From contig CAZTZK010000034.1 of NCBI GenBank assembly GCA_964618065.1, forward strand, positions 1 to 31,302: a stretch of DNA of 31,302 nucleotides, in the 5' to 3' direction. The notes under the pieces are model-generated. The model saw nothing but the letters and a program-made list of their open reading frames with translations, did not search any database and was not told the origin of the DNA. This document shows, piece by piece, positions 1 to 8,853 of the stretch (its first letter is position 1; each line of letters starts with the position of its first letter). Origin of the DNA: M55B174 sp964618065 (GTDB lineage Bacteria; Patescibacteriota; Minisyncoccia; CAIUEV01; JAHKAQ01). A program made the translations under genes and the position numbers.

Positions 1-306
1 TTGCTCTTTCTCAAATTCAATTTCTTTTTTTTGATTAGGTAGAAGATTTATTCCTTCTGTTAAAATTATTTTTTGGTTCTCCTTAGCTAAGATTGAATAT
101 TCATAAAACATTTCTTTTCCCTCATAATTTTCAATAGTAAAATTTAAAGATTTTTTCTGGGGCTCGGTAAAATAAGCGACGGTCCAGTCCTTTTTATACT
201 GAACATCTTGGTTATTTCTTTCAAAATTAAACAAATAAAGCCCCATTAAAAAAATGGCTATTCCGAAAATAAAGATTATTTTAAAATTGTTAGATGGCAT
301 TTTCAT
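1..306 (-). CDS. Membrane-anchored extracellular protein, DUF1616 C-terminal-like (partial)
   Basis: The gene starts inside the window and runs off its left edge, so only the first 102 codons are visible and the C-terminus is missing. The protein opens with a short basic stretch and one hydrophobic helix at about residues 9-26. A polar segment follows that should lie outside the membrane and contains WTVAYFTEPQ, then FTIENYEGKE. That layout (a 'ytEfy' strand, then a 'veNhEgeev' strand) resembles the outer domain of DUF1616 proteins; this is a resemblance by eye only. The start is 5 bases after the stop of the large membrane protein upstream, so both are probably co-transcribed in the glycan operon. 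ATG at 300 is an alternative start two codons in. Function unknown. Confidence 0.6.
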   Translation of the reverse strand, partial: MKMPSNNFKIIFIFGIAIFLMGLYLFNFERNNQDVQYKKDWTVAYFTEPQKKSLNFTIENYEGKEMFYEYSILAKENQKIILTEGINLLPNQKKEIEFEKEQ

Positions 307-311
307 AGGAA

Positions 312-2216
312 TTAAGGATTATCACTAGTTCTTTTAAAAATTACTATAGAATCATTACTATAAATTTTAGAAAAATTATCAGAAAACTCAAAGAAAAAAT
401 TATCAATGTCTTTGCGTAAAATTAAATAATTGGTGCCTGTTTCTTGGTAACATTTTTTACCTTCTGCGGAATCAGGGGCAATTATCATATCCCGAGTACA
501 GGTCTCACGTTCATTGGTTGGATCTTCATATTTATAATCAAAAGTGCGGACAAGAACATAGTCATAACCTCTCAAAAAGAAAAATTTAATCCAGGTATCA
601 GCTTTTAAATTAGCATGATCTTTTAAAATGACATCCTCTCTGCTGGTTTTTTCTTCTAGATATTGAGAAGCGTGATAGAGTTGAACAGCGTCTTCAAATT
701 GATTCTCTGAAAGAAATAATTTGAAAGAGCTACTAAATCCGTTAAGAGAAATTGCCAAAGTAAAAGTTGCTAAAATGATTAAAAATAAGTTAGGTTCTAA
801 TTTGTTTTTTAAATTTTTAAAAAAGATTACCGTGAAATAACCTGCCATCAAAGATAGGGGAGGGATCAAATAGTTAACCACTCGTCTACTTGGTAAGTCC
901 ACTAAAAATAGTTGAGGGAAAAAAGATAAAAAACAAAGTATTAAAATCCAGCCAAAGAGAAGGGAGAAGGAGTATTTTTTATATTTTTTACTTTTGAAAC
1001 TAATTATAGAAAAGAATACTAATCCTAACATTCCCAAAAATACTCTCCATTCTCCAATACTAGAGATAAAACTAGCCAAGCTGACTCCTTGGTGAGATTC
1101 TTTCAGGGGATTTTTAACTACGGAAGTTACTGCTTGTTCGCTAATGTAGTGGGGAAGGTAAACCCAGCCGACATTGAAAATGAAGAAGCCGATTACTAGA
1201 AGAGAAAGGGGAGTAAAGATTAATTTTGACCATTTTTTAATTATCTTCCCGAGACTTTTGAAATTAATTCCCAGATAAATTAAGCCAAAAGCCATTAGAA
1301 TAAAAAACAGTAAAAAAGCCGAAAGGTGGTGGATGTAGAAAAGGCTTCCGGAGAGAAAAACAGCTAACGCCAGCAATTCACTTCTTTTTTTAGTAAAGGC
1401 CAGGTAAAGAGCTAATAAAATTAAAAGAATAAAGAAGTTTCCTAAAACGTTCCCCACTACTCCTCCCGAAGCAAATTTACCGAATGGTTCAAGCGCCACA
1501 TAAAATACGCCACTAAAGAGAAAAACCAACCAAGCGATGAATTGTTTTTTAAAAATTCGCAAAGTTAAAAGGTATAGAACTAGAAATGAAATAAAATTGA
1601 TTGAAGCCAGTAAAATAACAGGAAAAGCTGAAAGAATAGAAATGCCTGTTATTTTGGCTAAGGCTGCGAAAGGAAGATGCTCTCCGACAATTACATCACT
1701 CGTGCTGTATTCAGGGATGCTCTCTTCTTCTACGATTAATTTTACCCAATACATGTGGTGCCCCAGATCAGTATTATTAGGAACAATATCTTCTCTTAAA
1801 AAAATAGTTGTTATAAAAAAAGAAACGCAGATTAGCACAATGGCAGTAAAAAATTGCTTCTTTTTTAATTGAAGATAAGAGGGTGTTTTATCGGGAATAT
1901 TTTCCAAAACCGGATCTTTTTTCTTTTTAAAGAGAGCAGATAAATGCCAAGAGAAAAAAGTTGAAATTACAAAAGGAAGTACAATAAGTAAAAAAGTAGC
2001 GTTGAAAATATTTGAAGAATTTAAAGACACTCCAATTCTATTTAAGAATAGGAGCAAGAAATTAATCAAAGCTAGACTAATACCTACGCTAAAAACAAAA
2101 TGTTCTAAGGGAGATATCTTTACTTTTTGTCTTAAAATAAGATATAAGATTGAAAAGCCGGGTAAGAAAAAGAGAAAAAGAAAGGCGGAAAATATTTTTA
2201 GATAGTCAAAAAACAT
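312..2216 (-). CDS. Large polytopic membrane protein, GT-C-like / DUF1616 N-terminal-like
   Basis: This is a 634-residue integral membrane protein with roughly a dozen hydrophobic segments from residue 5 to about 480 and a soluble tail of about 150 residues. The first 60 residues (LPGFSILYLILRQ, then a second helix) look like the membrane start of DUF1616 proteins. After the helix at about 121-140 comes the loop NNTDLGHHMYW with D150, H153 and H154. An acidic residue in the first outer loop is the usual catalytic site of GT-C transferases that use lipid-phosphate sugars. The tail has Cys residues and a YLILRKD strand. It lies 10 bases after the GT4 gene and 5 bases before the truncated anchored protein. 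Transfer of a sugar from a lipid carrier onto a surface glycan is inferred from fold and context, not shown. Confidence 0.6.
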   Translation of the reverse strand: MFFDYLKIFSAFLFLFFLPGFSILYLILRQKVKISPLEHFVFSVGISLALINFLLLFLNRIGVSLNSSNIFNATFLLIVLPFVISTFFSWHLSALFKKKKDPVLENIPDKTPSYLQLKKKQFFTAIVLICVSFFITTIFLREDIVPNNTDLGHHMYWVKLIVEEESIPEYSTSDVIVGEHLPFAALAKITGISILSAFPVILLASINFISFLVLYLLTLRIFKKQFIAWLVFLFSGVFYVALEPFGKFASGGVVGNVLGNFFILLILLALYLAFTKKRSELLALAVFLSGSLFYIHHLSAFLLFFILMAFGLIYLGINFKSLGKIIKKWSKLIFTPLSLLVIGFFIFNVGWVYLPHYISEQAVTSVVKNPLKESHQGVSLASFISSIGEWRVFLGMLGLVFFSIISFKSKKYKKYSFSLLFGWILILCFLSFFPQLFLVDLPSRRVVNYLIPPLSLMAGYFTVIFFKNLKNKLEPNLFLIILATFTLAISLNGFSSSFKLFLSENQFEDAVQLYHASQYLEEKTSREDVILKDHANLKADTWIKFFFLRGYDYVLVRTFDYKYEDPTNERETCTRDMIIAPDSAEGKKCYQETGTNYLILRKDIDNFFFEFSDNFSKIYSNDSIVIFKRTSDNP

Positions 2217-2226
2217 ATTTTAGAAT

Positions 2227-3417
2227 CTATTGTTTAGAAATTTTTTCTCTATTTTGTTTAAAAGATTTTATTTGATCGTCAGACTTTTGTCTAACTTTTT
2301 TGAATTCTTCTAAATATTTTTTAGCAATTATTTCCCATCTAAAATTTTGGCGAGTATAACTTTTTGCTTTTTCGCCAAAACTTTTTCTCATTTCCGGATT
2401 TTCTACCAGTTCTGTCAAAATTCTTTTCCAGGCCGAAACATCTTTTAATTTTACTAAGAAACCGTTTTTTCGGTCAGTGATAGCTTCTGTGATTCCTTCT
2501 ATCCCAGTTGCTACTACTGGCAGATTACAAGAATTAGCTTCCAGTAAAGTTATCCCAAATCCCTCCATGTCATTTTTTACTTTTATGTTGGGCTGGACAA
2601 AAATATCAGCAGTGTTTAACAAAACTTGTTTTTCTTTTTCAGAGACAAATCCTAAAAGGAACGCTTTATTTTCTAGCTTTAATTTCTTGATTGCTTTTTG
2701 AATGTTCTCTCTCTCTTTTCCTCCGCCAGCTATTAAATAAAAGGTTTGAGAATCAAGTTTGGCAAGAACATTTTTTATAAACCACTCAATCCCTTTTCTT
2801 TTGCAAAGTCTTCCTAAAGTCAGCAAGAATACCTTATTTTTAAATTCTTGGAGAGTATTTTCTGTTATTTTCTCACCAAGTTTAGCCTCAAGCAATCTTA
2901 GAAGTTCTTCTTTTTGAATTTCGGGCCTATAATTTTCTTTAATGTTTATTCCATTGGGGATCACTACTACTTTTTGACTAGGAGCTCCATAATTTAAAGC
3001 TATCTTTTTAGTTGCTTGACTGACTGCTATTATTTTATCTAAAGAGAATAAAGCTTCCAAATTTATTTTTTTATAAAAGTTATTTTTTTTAGCATAAGTT
3101 AAGTCTAATCCGTGGACCGTACAAACAACTTTTGCTTTCGGAGAAAACATTTTAATAAGGTCTCCAAGAGGAGCTAAAACAGCATCGGAGAGATGAATTA
3201 AATCGTATTTTCTGCCGGCAGATATTATTTTAGGTATCAAGCCAACAATAAAAAAGGGCAGGAAAGCTTTGCCTCTATGATTCACTATAGCAGTTACTTT
3301 AACGCCTTTGAGCTTGGAAAAAAAATTGATTAAGTTGAAGCTCATTTTTTCCATTCCTCCCGTGGTTGGCGGATAAGTTCTTGAAATAAAAAGAATTTTA
3401 ATTTTTTGAGAAGCCAT
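2227..3417 (-). CDS. Glycosyltransferase family 4 (GT-B fold)
   Basis: A cytoplasmic or peripheral GT-B transferase of 396 residues from the chosen start. The N-terminal domain begins ILFISRTYPPTTGGMEK, the glycine-rich acceptor-side loop of GT4 enzymes. The C-terminal domain has LGRLCKRKGIEWFI and then EGFGITLLEA, the E-x7-E motif that holds the nucleotide-sugar donor, followed by LPVVATGIEGITEAI. A reading frame continues upstream to 3483, but those 22 extra residues are a lysine/arginine-rich run lying inside the end of the preceding GT2 gene. The ATG at 3417 sits one base after the GT2 stop and gives a normal GT4 N-terminus, so I take it as the start. The sugar and acceptor cannot be read from sequence. 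It is part of the surface-glycan operon. Confidence 0.85.
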   Translation of the reverse strand: MASQKIKILFISRTYPPTTGGMEKMSFNLINFFSKLKGVKVTAIVNHRGKAFLPFFIVGLIPKIISAGRKYDLIHLSDAVLAPLGDLIKMFSPKAKVVCTVHGLDLTYAKKNNFYKKINLEALFSLDKIIAVSQATKKIALNYGAPSQKVVVIPNGINIKENYRPEIQKEELLRLLEAKLGEKITENTLQEFKNKVFLLTLGRLCKRKGIEWFIKNVLAKLDSQTFYLIAGGGKERENIQKAIKKLKLENKAFLLGFVSEKEKQVLLNTADIFVQPNIKVKNDMEGFGITLLEANSCNLPVVATGIEGITEAITDRKNGFLVKLKDVSAWKRILTELVENPEMRKSFGEKAKSYTRQNFRWEIIAKKYLEEFKKVRQKSDDQIKSFKQNREKISKQ

Positions 3418-3418
3418 T

Positions 3419-4387
3419 TTATTCTTTCTTTTCTTTATTTTTTCCAAATTGATATTTTTTCTCTTCATACATTTTCTCTTCAATAATTTGGCGGTTGCTT
3501 TTTACCATATCGGCCAGGAAAGCGAAGATCATCAGTTGAATTCCCAAGAAGAGAAAGATGCTTCCCAACTCTATCCAGTTACGGTAAGGAGAAATTTTAA
3601 GAGTTTGCAGATAATGAAAAAAGAAAATGGCAAAAATTATAACGGCTATCACTATTGAAATTGATGCCAAAAAGCCAAAAAATTTTAGAGGTTTTGTATC
3701 TCTTAAAGTTTTTAGAATGATCATAAATGATTGGTAAATAAAATTAAAAATATTTTTAGTAAGTTTTGCCTTTCTGTTTTTAAAATAAGTTACCTGAACA
3801 GGTAACCAAATAATTTTTAGATTTTTACCAAGAGCATCTATAATAGTTTCTTGGGTGTAAGTAAATTGATGAGTTAAATTTAGTTTGAACATTGCTTCTC
3901 TGCTATAGGCTCTAAAACCGCAAGTAATGTCATCTGTTTTGGTTCCTAAAAAAGTACCAATAATTTGAGCTGCTAATTTATTTAAACTTTTTTTGATAAA
4001 AGGCATCCCCTTAGGTTTTATTCCTGAAAAACGAGAACCAATAGCAATATCCGCCTTTCCTTTTAAAAGGGGCCTAATTAATTGAGGAATATCTTGAGGG
4101 TTAAATTGGCCATCGGCATCAATATTAACCATAATGTCCATTTTATTTTCCAAGGCTTGGACAACAGCGCTTTTGAAAGCTGTTCCCAGACCGCGATTAA
4201 TTTTATGAGAATAAATTAAATCAGCGCCGGCCTTTTGGGCGACAATTTTAGTTTGGTCGGTAGATCCGTCATCTATTACCTGGATTGTTATTGAAGAAAT
4301 TCCTTCTATTTCACGAGGTATTTTTTTAATTGTTTCCCCGATAACCTTTTCTTCATTATAGGCGGGGATGTTAACTAGAAGACGCAT
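3419..4387 (-). CDS. Glycosyltransferase family 2, polyprenyl-phosphate sugar transferase type
   Basis: The 322-residue protein has a GT-A catalytic domain at residues 1 to about 225 and two C-terminal transmembrane helices at about 234-260 and 272-296. LVNIPAYNEEKVI opens the nucleotide-binding fold, VIDDGSTD (37-44) binds the uridine or guanosine diphosphate, and NIDADGQF (89-95) holds the metal-binding DxD. This matches the DPM1/GtrB group, which moves a sugar from a nucleotide donor to a polyprenyl phosphate at the inner face of the membrane. Such products feed GT-C enzymes like the membrane protein two genes downstream. It lies 33 bases after the sugar dehydrogenase gene. Which sugar is used is not determined. 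Confidence 0.87.
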   Translation of the reverse strand: MRLLVNIPAYNEEKVIGETIKKIPREIEGISSITIQVIDDGSTDQTKIVAQKAGADLIYSHKINRGLGTAFKSAVVQALENKMDIMVNIDADGQFNPQDIPQLIRPLLKGKADIAIGSRFSGIKPKGMPFIKKSLNKLAAQIIGTFLGTKTDDITCGFRAYSREAMFKLNLTHQFTYTQETIIDALGKNLKIIWLPVQVTYFKNRKAKLTKNIFNFIYQSFMIILKTLRDTKPLKFFGFLASISIVIAVIIFAIFFFHYLQTLKISPYRNWIELGSIFLFLGIQLMIFAFLADMVKSNRQIIEEKMYEEKKYQFGKNKEKKE

Positions 4388-4420
4388 ATTTTTTGGAAAG
4401 CTTTATTTTTTAAATTTAAT

Positions 4421-5704
4421 TTATCTCCCGATTCCTTTATAGCGGATTCCCTGAGATTCAATTTCTTCTTTATCCAGACAATTTTTTCCATCAATAACTA
4501 TTTTTATTCCATATTTTTTTAATGTTTCTCCGTTGATTCTATTTAAAAATTCTGCGTGGTCGGTAGCAATTAAAATAGCTGTTGATTTTCTCAGAATACT
4601 TTGCAGAGATTTTTCCGTGGAATACTTTTTTACAAAAGGATCAAAAACCATTACCTTACCTCCCATTTTTTTTATTTTTTCAATTATTTTGAAGGAGGGA
4701 CTCTCTCGAGTATCATCTATATTAGCTTTGTAAGAAACTCCTAAAACGCCGATGGGGGTATTTTTAACAGACAGATTCAATTCATTTAATTCATCTTGCA
4801 AAAGTTCTACAGTATAATCCGGCATTCCATTGTTTATGCGACGGGCTAATTTCAAAAAATCATGGCTAAAACCTATTGTTTCTGCCTTGCGAATTAAGTA
4901 ATAAGGGTCAACCGGGATACAGTGTCCGCCTACTCCACAACTTGGCCAGTGAGGTAAAAAAGAAAATTTACTGGAAGCTCCTTTTATAACTTCAGTAACA
5001 TCTATCCCCATTTGGTCAAACGATTTTGCAATTTCATTTACAAAAGCAATATTAATATCTCTAAAAGCATTTTCAATTGTTTTAGTTGCTTCAGCTTCTT
5101 TTATTGAGTGCATAGATGTGATTGGAGCATCAATAAAACTTTTATAAAAGTCAGAAGCTTTTTTCAAACCTTTTTTAGTAAAGGCTCCAACATTTCTAGG
5201 TAAATTAGAAACATTTCTTTTAGGATCTCCGGGGTTGATTCTTTCCGGAACATGAGCTAAATAAAAATCTTTTCCTACTTTGAGATTTTTTCCCTCCAAA
5301 ATGGGTAGAATTATTTCTTCCGAGACTCCCGGATTTATTGTTGATTCAACTATAATAAGCTGTCCCTTTTTAAAATTATCTCTGACAGTTTCTACTGCTT
5401 TGACAAGAGGATTAAAGTCAGGGCGATAATCTTTATCTACCGGAGTTGGCACCGCTATAATAATTATAGTAGACTTTTTTATTACTTTGGGATTTTGAGT
5501 GGCTTTCAAATAAGAAGAGACTGCTGTTTTCAAATTTTTTTCTACTAGGGCATCTTTAAAAGGAGGAACCCCCTTATTAACTTTTTCTACTAATTTTTTG
5601 TTTAGGTCAAATCCGTAAACCTGATATTTTTTTTGAGCAAGTAAACAAGCAAGTGGTAAACCAACATAGCCGATTCCAATAACGGTTACGATTTCTTTTT
5701 TCAT
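4421..5704 (-). CDS. Nucleotide-sugar dehydrogenase (UDP-GlcNAc/ManNAc 6-dehydrogenase type)
   Basis: This 427-residue enzyme oxidises C6 of a UDP-sugar to a carboxylate with two NAD+ molecules, giving a uronic acid donor. The Rossmann motif GIGYVGLP is at 10-17, VESTINPG at 119-126, and AHVPERINPGDP at 150-161. The catalytic cysteine is C262 in GVGGHCIPVDPYYL. A C-terminal UDP-binding domain follows (GVLGVSYKANIDDTRES). The VPERINPGD wording fits the WecC/WbpA/TviB branch better than plain UDP-glucose dehydrogenase, but the substrate is inferred. It is the first gene of the minus-strand glycan operon and is divergent from the GT4 gene at 5890. A weak promoter-like pair (TTAAGT, 18 bases, TAATAT) lies upstream at 5736-5765. 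Confidence 0.88.
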   Translation of the reverse strand: MKKEIVTVIGIGYVGLPLACLLAQKKYQVYGFDLNKKLVEKVNKGVPPFKDALVEKNLKTAVSSYLKATQNPKVIKKSTIIIIAVPTPVDKDYRPDFNPLVKAVETVRDNFKKGQLIIVESTINPGVSEEIILPILEGKNLKVGKDFYLAHVPERINPGDPKRNVSNLPRNVGAFTKKGLKKASDFYKSFIDAPITSMHSIKEAEATKTIENAFRDINIAFVNEIAKSFDQMGIDVTEVIKGASSKFSFLPHWPSCGVGGHCIPVDPYYLIRKAETIGFSHDFLKLARRINNGMPDYTVELLQDELNELNLSVKNTPIGVLGVSYKANIDDTRESPSFKIIEKIKKMGGKVMVFDPFVKKYSTEKSLQSILRKSTAILIATDHAEFLNRINGETLKKYGIKIVIDGKNCLDKEEIESQGIRYKGIGR

Positions 5705-5805
5705 TTTTAGCCTTTTTGAAATTTTATAAATTAAAATATTAGATTTTTAAAACCTAATAACTTAATTTTTTCATATTTAGGAATTTTTAGCAAATTGAGA
5801 TAATC

Positions 5806-5814
5806 TGCTATAAT
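5806..5814 (+). promoter_or_regulatory. Extended -10 promoter element for the GT4/sensor genes
   Basis: The sequence TGCTATAAT is a perfect TATAAT hexamer with the TG dinucleotide one base upstream, the extended -10 form that can work without a good -35. No strong -35 lies at 16-18 bases: 5786-5791 is TTTAGC. The predicted start is near 5821, leaving a leader of about 70 bases before the GT4 start codon. Confidence 0.5.
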
Positions 5815-5889
5815 AAAAAAATAACTCTTGAATATCTTTCAATAGATTATTTGGTTTTGCTCTAATAACTTTAAAATCTGAGCTAGCTT

Positions 5890-7053
5890 ATGAAAATTGG
5901 AATAAATTTTTCTTTTGCCCGTAAAGAAAATACAGGGATCGGGCAATATACAATTAATTTAGTAAATGAAATTTTGAATTTGGAAGAAAGTCAAGAACAT
6001 ATTTTTTATATTTACGCTGAAGATAAAGAAAGCCTGCAAAAGATTCCGGACAGAGAAGGAATTATTAAAAGATTAGTTTTGACTCCTTTTTATAAAAGAG
6101 ATGATTTAGTGAGAAAAACTACTTGGGAAAAAGCTATTTTGCCTCGTCAAGTTAAAAAAGATAAAATAGAAACTTTTTTCTCCCCCTATAATTCTGCCAG
6201 TTATTTCCCTCTGACTAGGTATATAATTACGTTACATGATGTAGTTTGGAAAGTTTATGAAAAAGATTATGTAAACAATTTTAGGAAAAGTATTTACACG
6301 AAACAAACTTTTGATGCGGTAAAGAGAGCAACCCACCTCATCACAGTTTCCGAATATTCCAAAAAAGAGATTGTTAAATATTTGAAGATAGATCCTTTTT
6401 TTATCAAGGTAATTAAAAATGGAGTAGCTGATTACTTTAAACATTTGGAAGACAAGAAAAAATTGATTAAAAGGTTAGGTGAATTAGGGGTGGAGCCTCC
6501 TTATATTTTTTACATTGGCGGATTTGAAAAGAGAAAAAATGTGGGTCTTCTTTTAAGTGCTTTCAAGAAAATTGTTGCTAACTACGCTAATATTTTAGAA
6601 AAGAGAAAGCTGGTTATTGCGGGAGAAATTTGGAATCGCGAAGATCCTTTAGTGACAAATATAAAAAAAACAATAAATGATTTTAATCTTGATGAAAAAG
6701 TGGTAACCTTAGGAGAGGTTAGTAATGAGGATAAAGTAATTCTTTACAACGGAGCGGATCTTTTAGTATTTCCTTCTTTTTATGAGGGATTCGGAATGCC
6801 TGTTTTAGAAGCTATGGCTTGTGGTTGTCCGGTGTTAGCTAGCAATCAAACTGCCATTCCGGAAGTTGGAGGTGAAGCGATTGAATATTTTAATCCTAAT
6901 CGAGAAGATGAGCTTGTCCAACATTTAGGGAAACTTTTAGCTGATTCCACCGCCAGGGGTGAATTGGCTAGAAAAGGAATGAATAGAGCCCGAGAATTTA
7001 GTTGGCGAAAAGCAGCTGAAAAAACAATGGACATTTTAACTAATTTAAATTAA
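5890..7053 (+). CDS. Glycosyltransferase family 4 (mannosyltransferase-like)
   Basis: A 387-residue GT-B transferase. The N-terminus MKIGINFSFARKENTGIGQY is the acceptor-domain start seen in GT4 enzymes of the MtfB/WbdB-like group. A later segment reads PPYIFYIGGFEKRKNV, where the donor domain begins. The donor-binding motif EGFGMPVLEAMACGCPVLAS contains the two conserved glutamates and is followed by IPEVGGEA. It is probably cytoplasmic or membrane-associated and involved in surface glycan assembly. It is divergent from the minus-strand glycan operon and only 6 bases upstream of the histidine-kinase-like gene, so sensor and transferase are probably on one transcript. Donor and acceptor are unknown. 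A shared control region with the minus operon is plausible. Confidence 0.87.
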   Translation: MKIGINFSFARKENTGIGQYTINLVNEILNLEESQEHIFYIYAEDKESLQKIPDREGIIKRLVLTPFYKRDDLVRKTTWEKAILPRQVKKDKIETFFSPYNSASYFPLTRYIITLHDVVWKVYEKDYVNNFRKSIYTKQTFDAVKRATHLITVSEYSKKEIVKYLKIDPFFIKVIKNGVADYFKHLEDKKKLIKRLGELGVEPPYIFYIGGFEKRKNVGLLLSAFKKIVANYANILEKRKLVIAGEIWNREDPLVTNIKKTINDFNLDEKVVTLGEVSNEDKVILYNGADLLVFPSFYEGFGMPVLEAMACGCPVLASNQTAIPEVGGEAIEYFNPNREDELVQHLGKLLADSTARGELARKGMNRAREFSWRKAAEKTMDILTNLN

Positions 7054-7059
7054 TAAAAA

Positions 7060-8013
7060 ATGAGAAGGTTATTTGAACAATTTAATTTTAAAAAAACAGC
7101 CCAAGATTTAGGAGTCAGCGTTTGGCAAACTCCAAACTTCTTGTTTCTTCTGATGGGTATTATTATTTATGCTACGATTATTGTTGTTTTCTATATGACA
7201 AAAGACTATTCCGATCCTAGAGTTTTAATTGCTTCAGAATGTTTGGTGGTGATGGTAATGCTTTCAACTGGATCAAGCATTATAAATAGGATAAGTGATT
7301 TAGCCAGGCTTAATAAGCTAAAAACTAGATTTATTGAAATAGCTTCCAGTCGTCTTAAAGATCCATTATCTACAATTCACTGGGAATTGGAAGTTTTGAT
7401 GGAGAGAAGCGGAGGGGAGTTAAATCCTAAGCAAAAAGAGAGCATTAATTCTATAGTTGAAACTAACGAAAATATGATTACTCTAGTCAAAGATCTTTTG
7501 AACATCGTGAGGATTGAAGATAAGAGCAGAATAGAAGGCAAAGATATCATTAGTCTTGATAAGGTTTTACTCTCTATTATTCATGAGCAAAAAGAATATG
7601 CTGGATCTAAAAAGATAAAAGTTAATTATAAGAATGAAGCTTCTGATATGTATGTTAAAGGTGATAGAGGTTTGGTAAAAATTGCAATTGAGAATATTAT
7701 TTCCAACGCTCTTACTTTTAGTCCTAGAGAAGAAGAGGTAGATATAAAAGTTTCATCTAAGAATAATTGTATTCTTGTAAAGGTGAAGGATAATGGTTTT
7801 GGTATTCCGGATAGCGAGAAGAGTTATATCTTTACTAAATTTTTTAGAGCAAGCAATATTTTGAGTCACAACATAAATGGTACAGGCTTAGGTCTTTATG
7901 TAACTAAAAAAATTATTGAAGGCTTGAGAGGAAAGGTTTGGTTTAAATCGGAGGAAAATAAAGGCACTGAGTTTTTTATGAAGTTCCCTATTTTTTTTAG
8001 TAATGAAAAATAA
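7060..8013 (+). CDS. Sensor histidine-kinase-like protein lacking the H-box histidine
   Basis: The 317-residue protein has two N-terminal helices (about 26-47 and 55-74) with a very short outer loop, a HisKA-like helical hairpin (about 85-155), and an ATP-binding domain (about 195-312). The ATPase boxes look complete: N box ENIISNALTF (211-220), G1 DNGFGIP (244-250), F box FTKFFR, and G2 GTGLGLY (274-280). The H box reads IASSRLKDPLSTIHW. Aligned to the usual ASH-x-LRTPL pattern, the phosphoacceptor histidine is S97. The next histidine, H107, is ten residues later and out of register. It may be an ATP-binding pseudokinase, or may pair with another kinase. It precedes a double-receiver gene by 6 bases. 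Confidence 0.82.
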   Translation: MRRLFEQFNFKKTAQDLGVSVWQTPNFLFLLMGIIIYATIIVVFYMTKDYSDPRVLIASECLVVMVMLSTGSSIINRISDLARLNKLKTRFIEIASSRLKDPLSTIHWELEVLMERSGGELNPKQKESINSIVETNENMITLVKDLLNIVRIEDKSRIEGKDIISLDKVLLSIIHEQKEYAGSKKIKVNYKNEASDMYVKGDRGLVKIAIENIISNALTFSPREEEVDIKVSSKNNCILVKVKDNGFGIPDSEKSYIFTKFFRASNILSHNINGTGLGLYVTKKIIEGLRGKVWFKSEENKGTEFFMKFPIFFSNEK

Positions 8014-8019
8014 ATAAAC

Positions 8020-8802
8020 ATGGAACAAGAAAAAAGAAAAATTTTGATAATTGATGATAATCTAAAGATTCAAGAAATACTTTCTAAATTTTTTAGGGAA
8101 GAGGGATACACTATTCTTAATTTTTATACAGGGAGAGGCTCTTGCGACCTTATAAAAAAAGAAAAACCAGATTTAATTGTAATGGACATGGTATTACCCG
8201 GAGAAGATAGTCTTGAGATACTGGGGAAATTTCAAAATGATCCTGAAATAAATGTTATTCCTAGAATTGTTTTGTCAAATCTTGACGATAAGGAACAAAT
8301 TGAAAAAGCTAAAGAAAAAGGCGTTCAAAAATATTTATTCAAACCGCATTATAAATTAAGAGAGATCCTTAAAGAAATTGAAGATGTTTTTAGTGAAAAC
8401 GAACAAGAACCCATTACCGAAAAGCAAAAACTAGTCATAATGCTAAACGATGACGAATTTTTATTGAGTGTTTTTAAAAATATTTTTGAGAAAAAAGCTT
8501 TTGAATTTAAAGGTTTTGATTCCATTCCTCCTTCTAATGTAGCCAAAATGTTTGAAAACCTGGAACCCCTGGTAATAATAGTAGATTTAGTTATGTGCTT
8601 TGATGGTATAAAAGTTATTCAAGAATTAAAAGCTAGTGAAAGTTTTAGGGAAGTTCCACTTATTGTTCTAGATAATGTTTATAATGAAGAAGAGGTCAGG
8701 GAAGCTAAAGAAAAAGGAGCTGATCTTTTCATTTCTATGAAAGACAATAATCCCAATCAAGCAATGGAAAAAATTCTAAATTTCTTGTCTGAACATAATT
8801 AA
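8020..8802 (+). CDS. Double-receiver response regulator (REC-REC) without output domain
   Basis: Two CheY-like receiver domains make up almost all of the 260 residues. REC1 (about 7-123) keeps every key position: D12/D13 acidic pair, D56 phosphoacceptor in VMDMVLPG, S86 switch residue and K108 in LFKPH. REC2 (about 137-258) keeps D144/D145 and D189 in IIVDLVM, but the switch Ser/Thr is D218 and the conserved lysine position is I238, so its phosphorylation chemistry is probably altered. No DNA-binding or enzymatic domain follows, so it should act by protein contact or as a phosphate relay. It directly follows the kinase-like gene that lacks its own phosphoacceptor histidine. Confidence 0.87.
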   Translation: MEQEKRKILIIDDNLKIQEILSKFFREEGYTILNFYTGRGSCDLIKKEKPDLIVMDMVLPGEDSLEILGKFQNDPEINVIPRIVLSNLDDKEQIEKAKEKGVQKYLFKPHYKLREILKEIEDVFSENEQEPITEKQKLVIMLNDDEFLLSVFKNIFEKKAFEFKGFDSIPPSNVAKMFENLEPLVIIVDLVMCFDGIKVIQELKASESFREVPLIVLDNVYNEEEVREAKEKGADLFISMKDNNPNQAMEKILNFLSEHN

Positions 8803-8853
8803 TTTAACTTTTAGATTTTTAGCAATCAGTGTCTAAACTAAAAAATTTAGATT

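Noticed and set aside
3418..3483. Upstream extension of the GT4 gene giving a basic 22-residue N-terminus
   Set aside because: It lies within the end of the GT2 gene, and an ATG at 3417, one base after the GT2 stop, gives the normal family start.
5795..5800. TTGAGA as -35 for the TATAAT at 5809
   Set aside because: The spacer is only 8 bases; the extended TG -10 explains the promoter better.
7378..7380. H107 in TIHWEL as the kinase phosphoacceptor
   Set aside because: It is ten residues after the H-box position, within the helix after the LKDPL segment, so it is out of register with known HisKA sites.
8831..8848. TCTAAA/TTTAGA hairpin and weak promoter-like boxes (TTAGAT, TAAACT) before the MurE-like gene
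   Set aside because: The stem is 6 AT-rich pairs and the -35 matches only two consensus bases; expected by chance in this composition.
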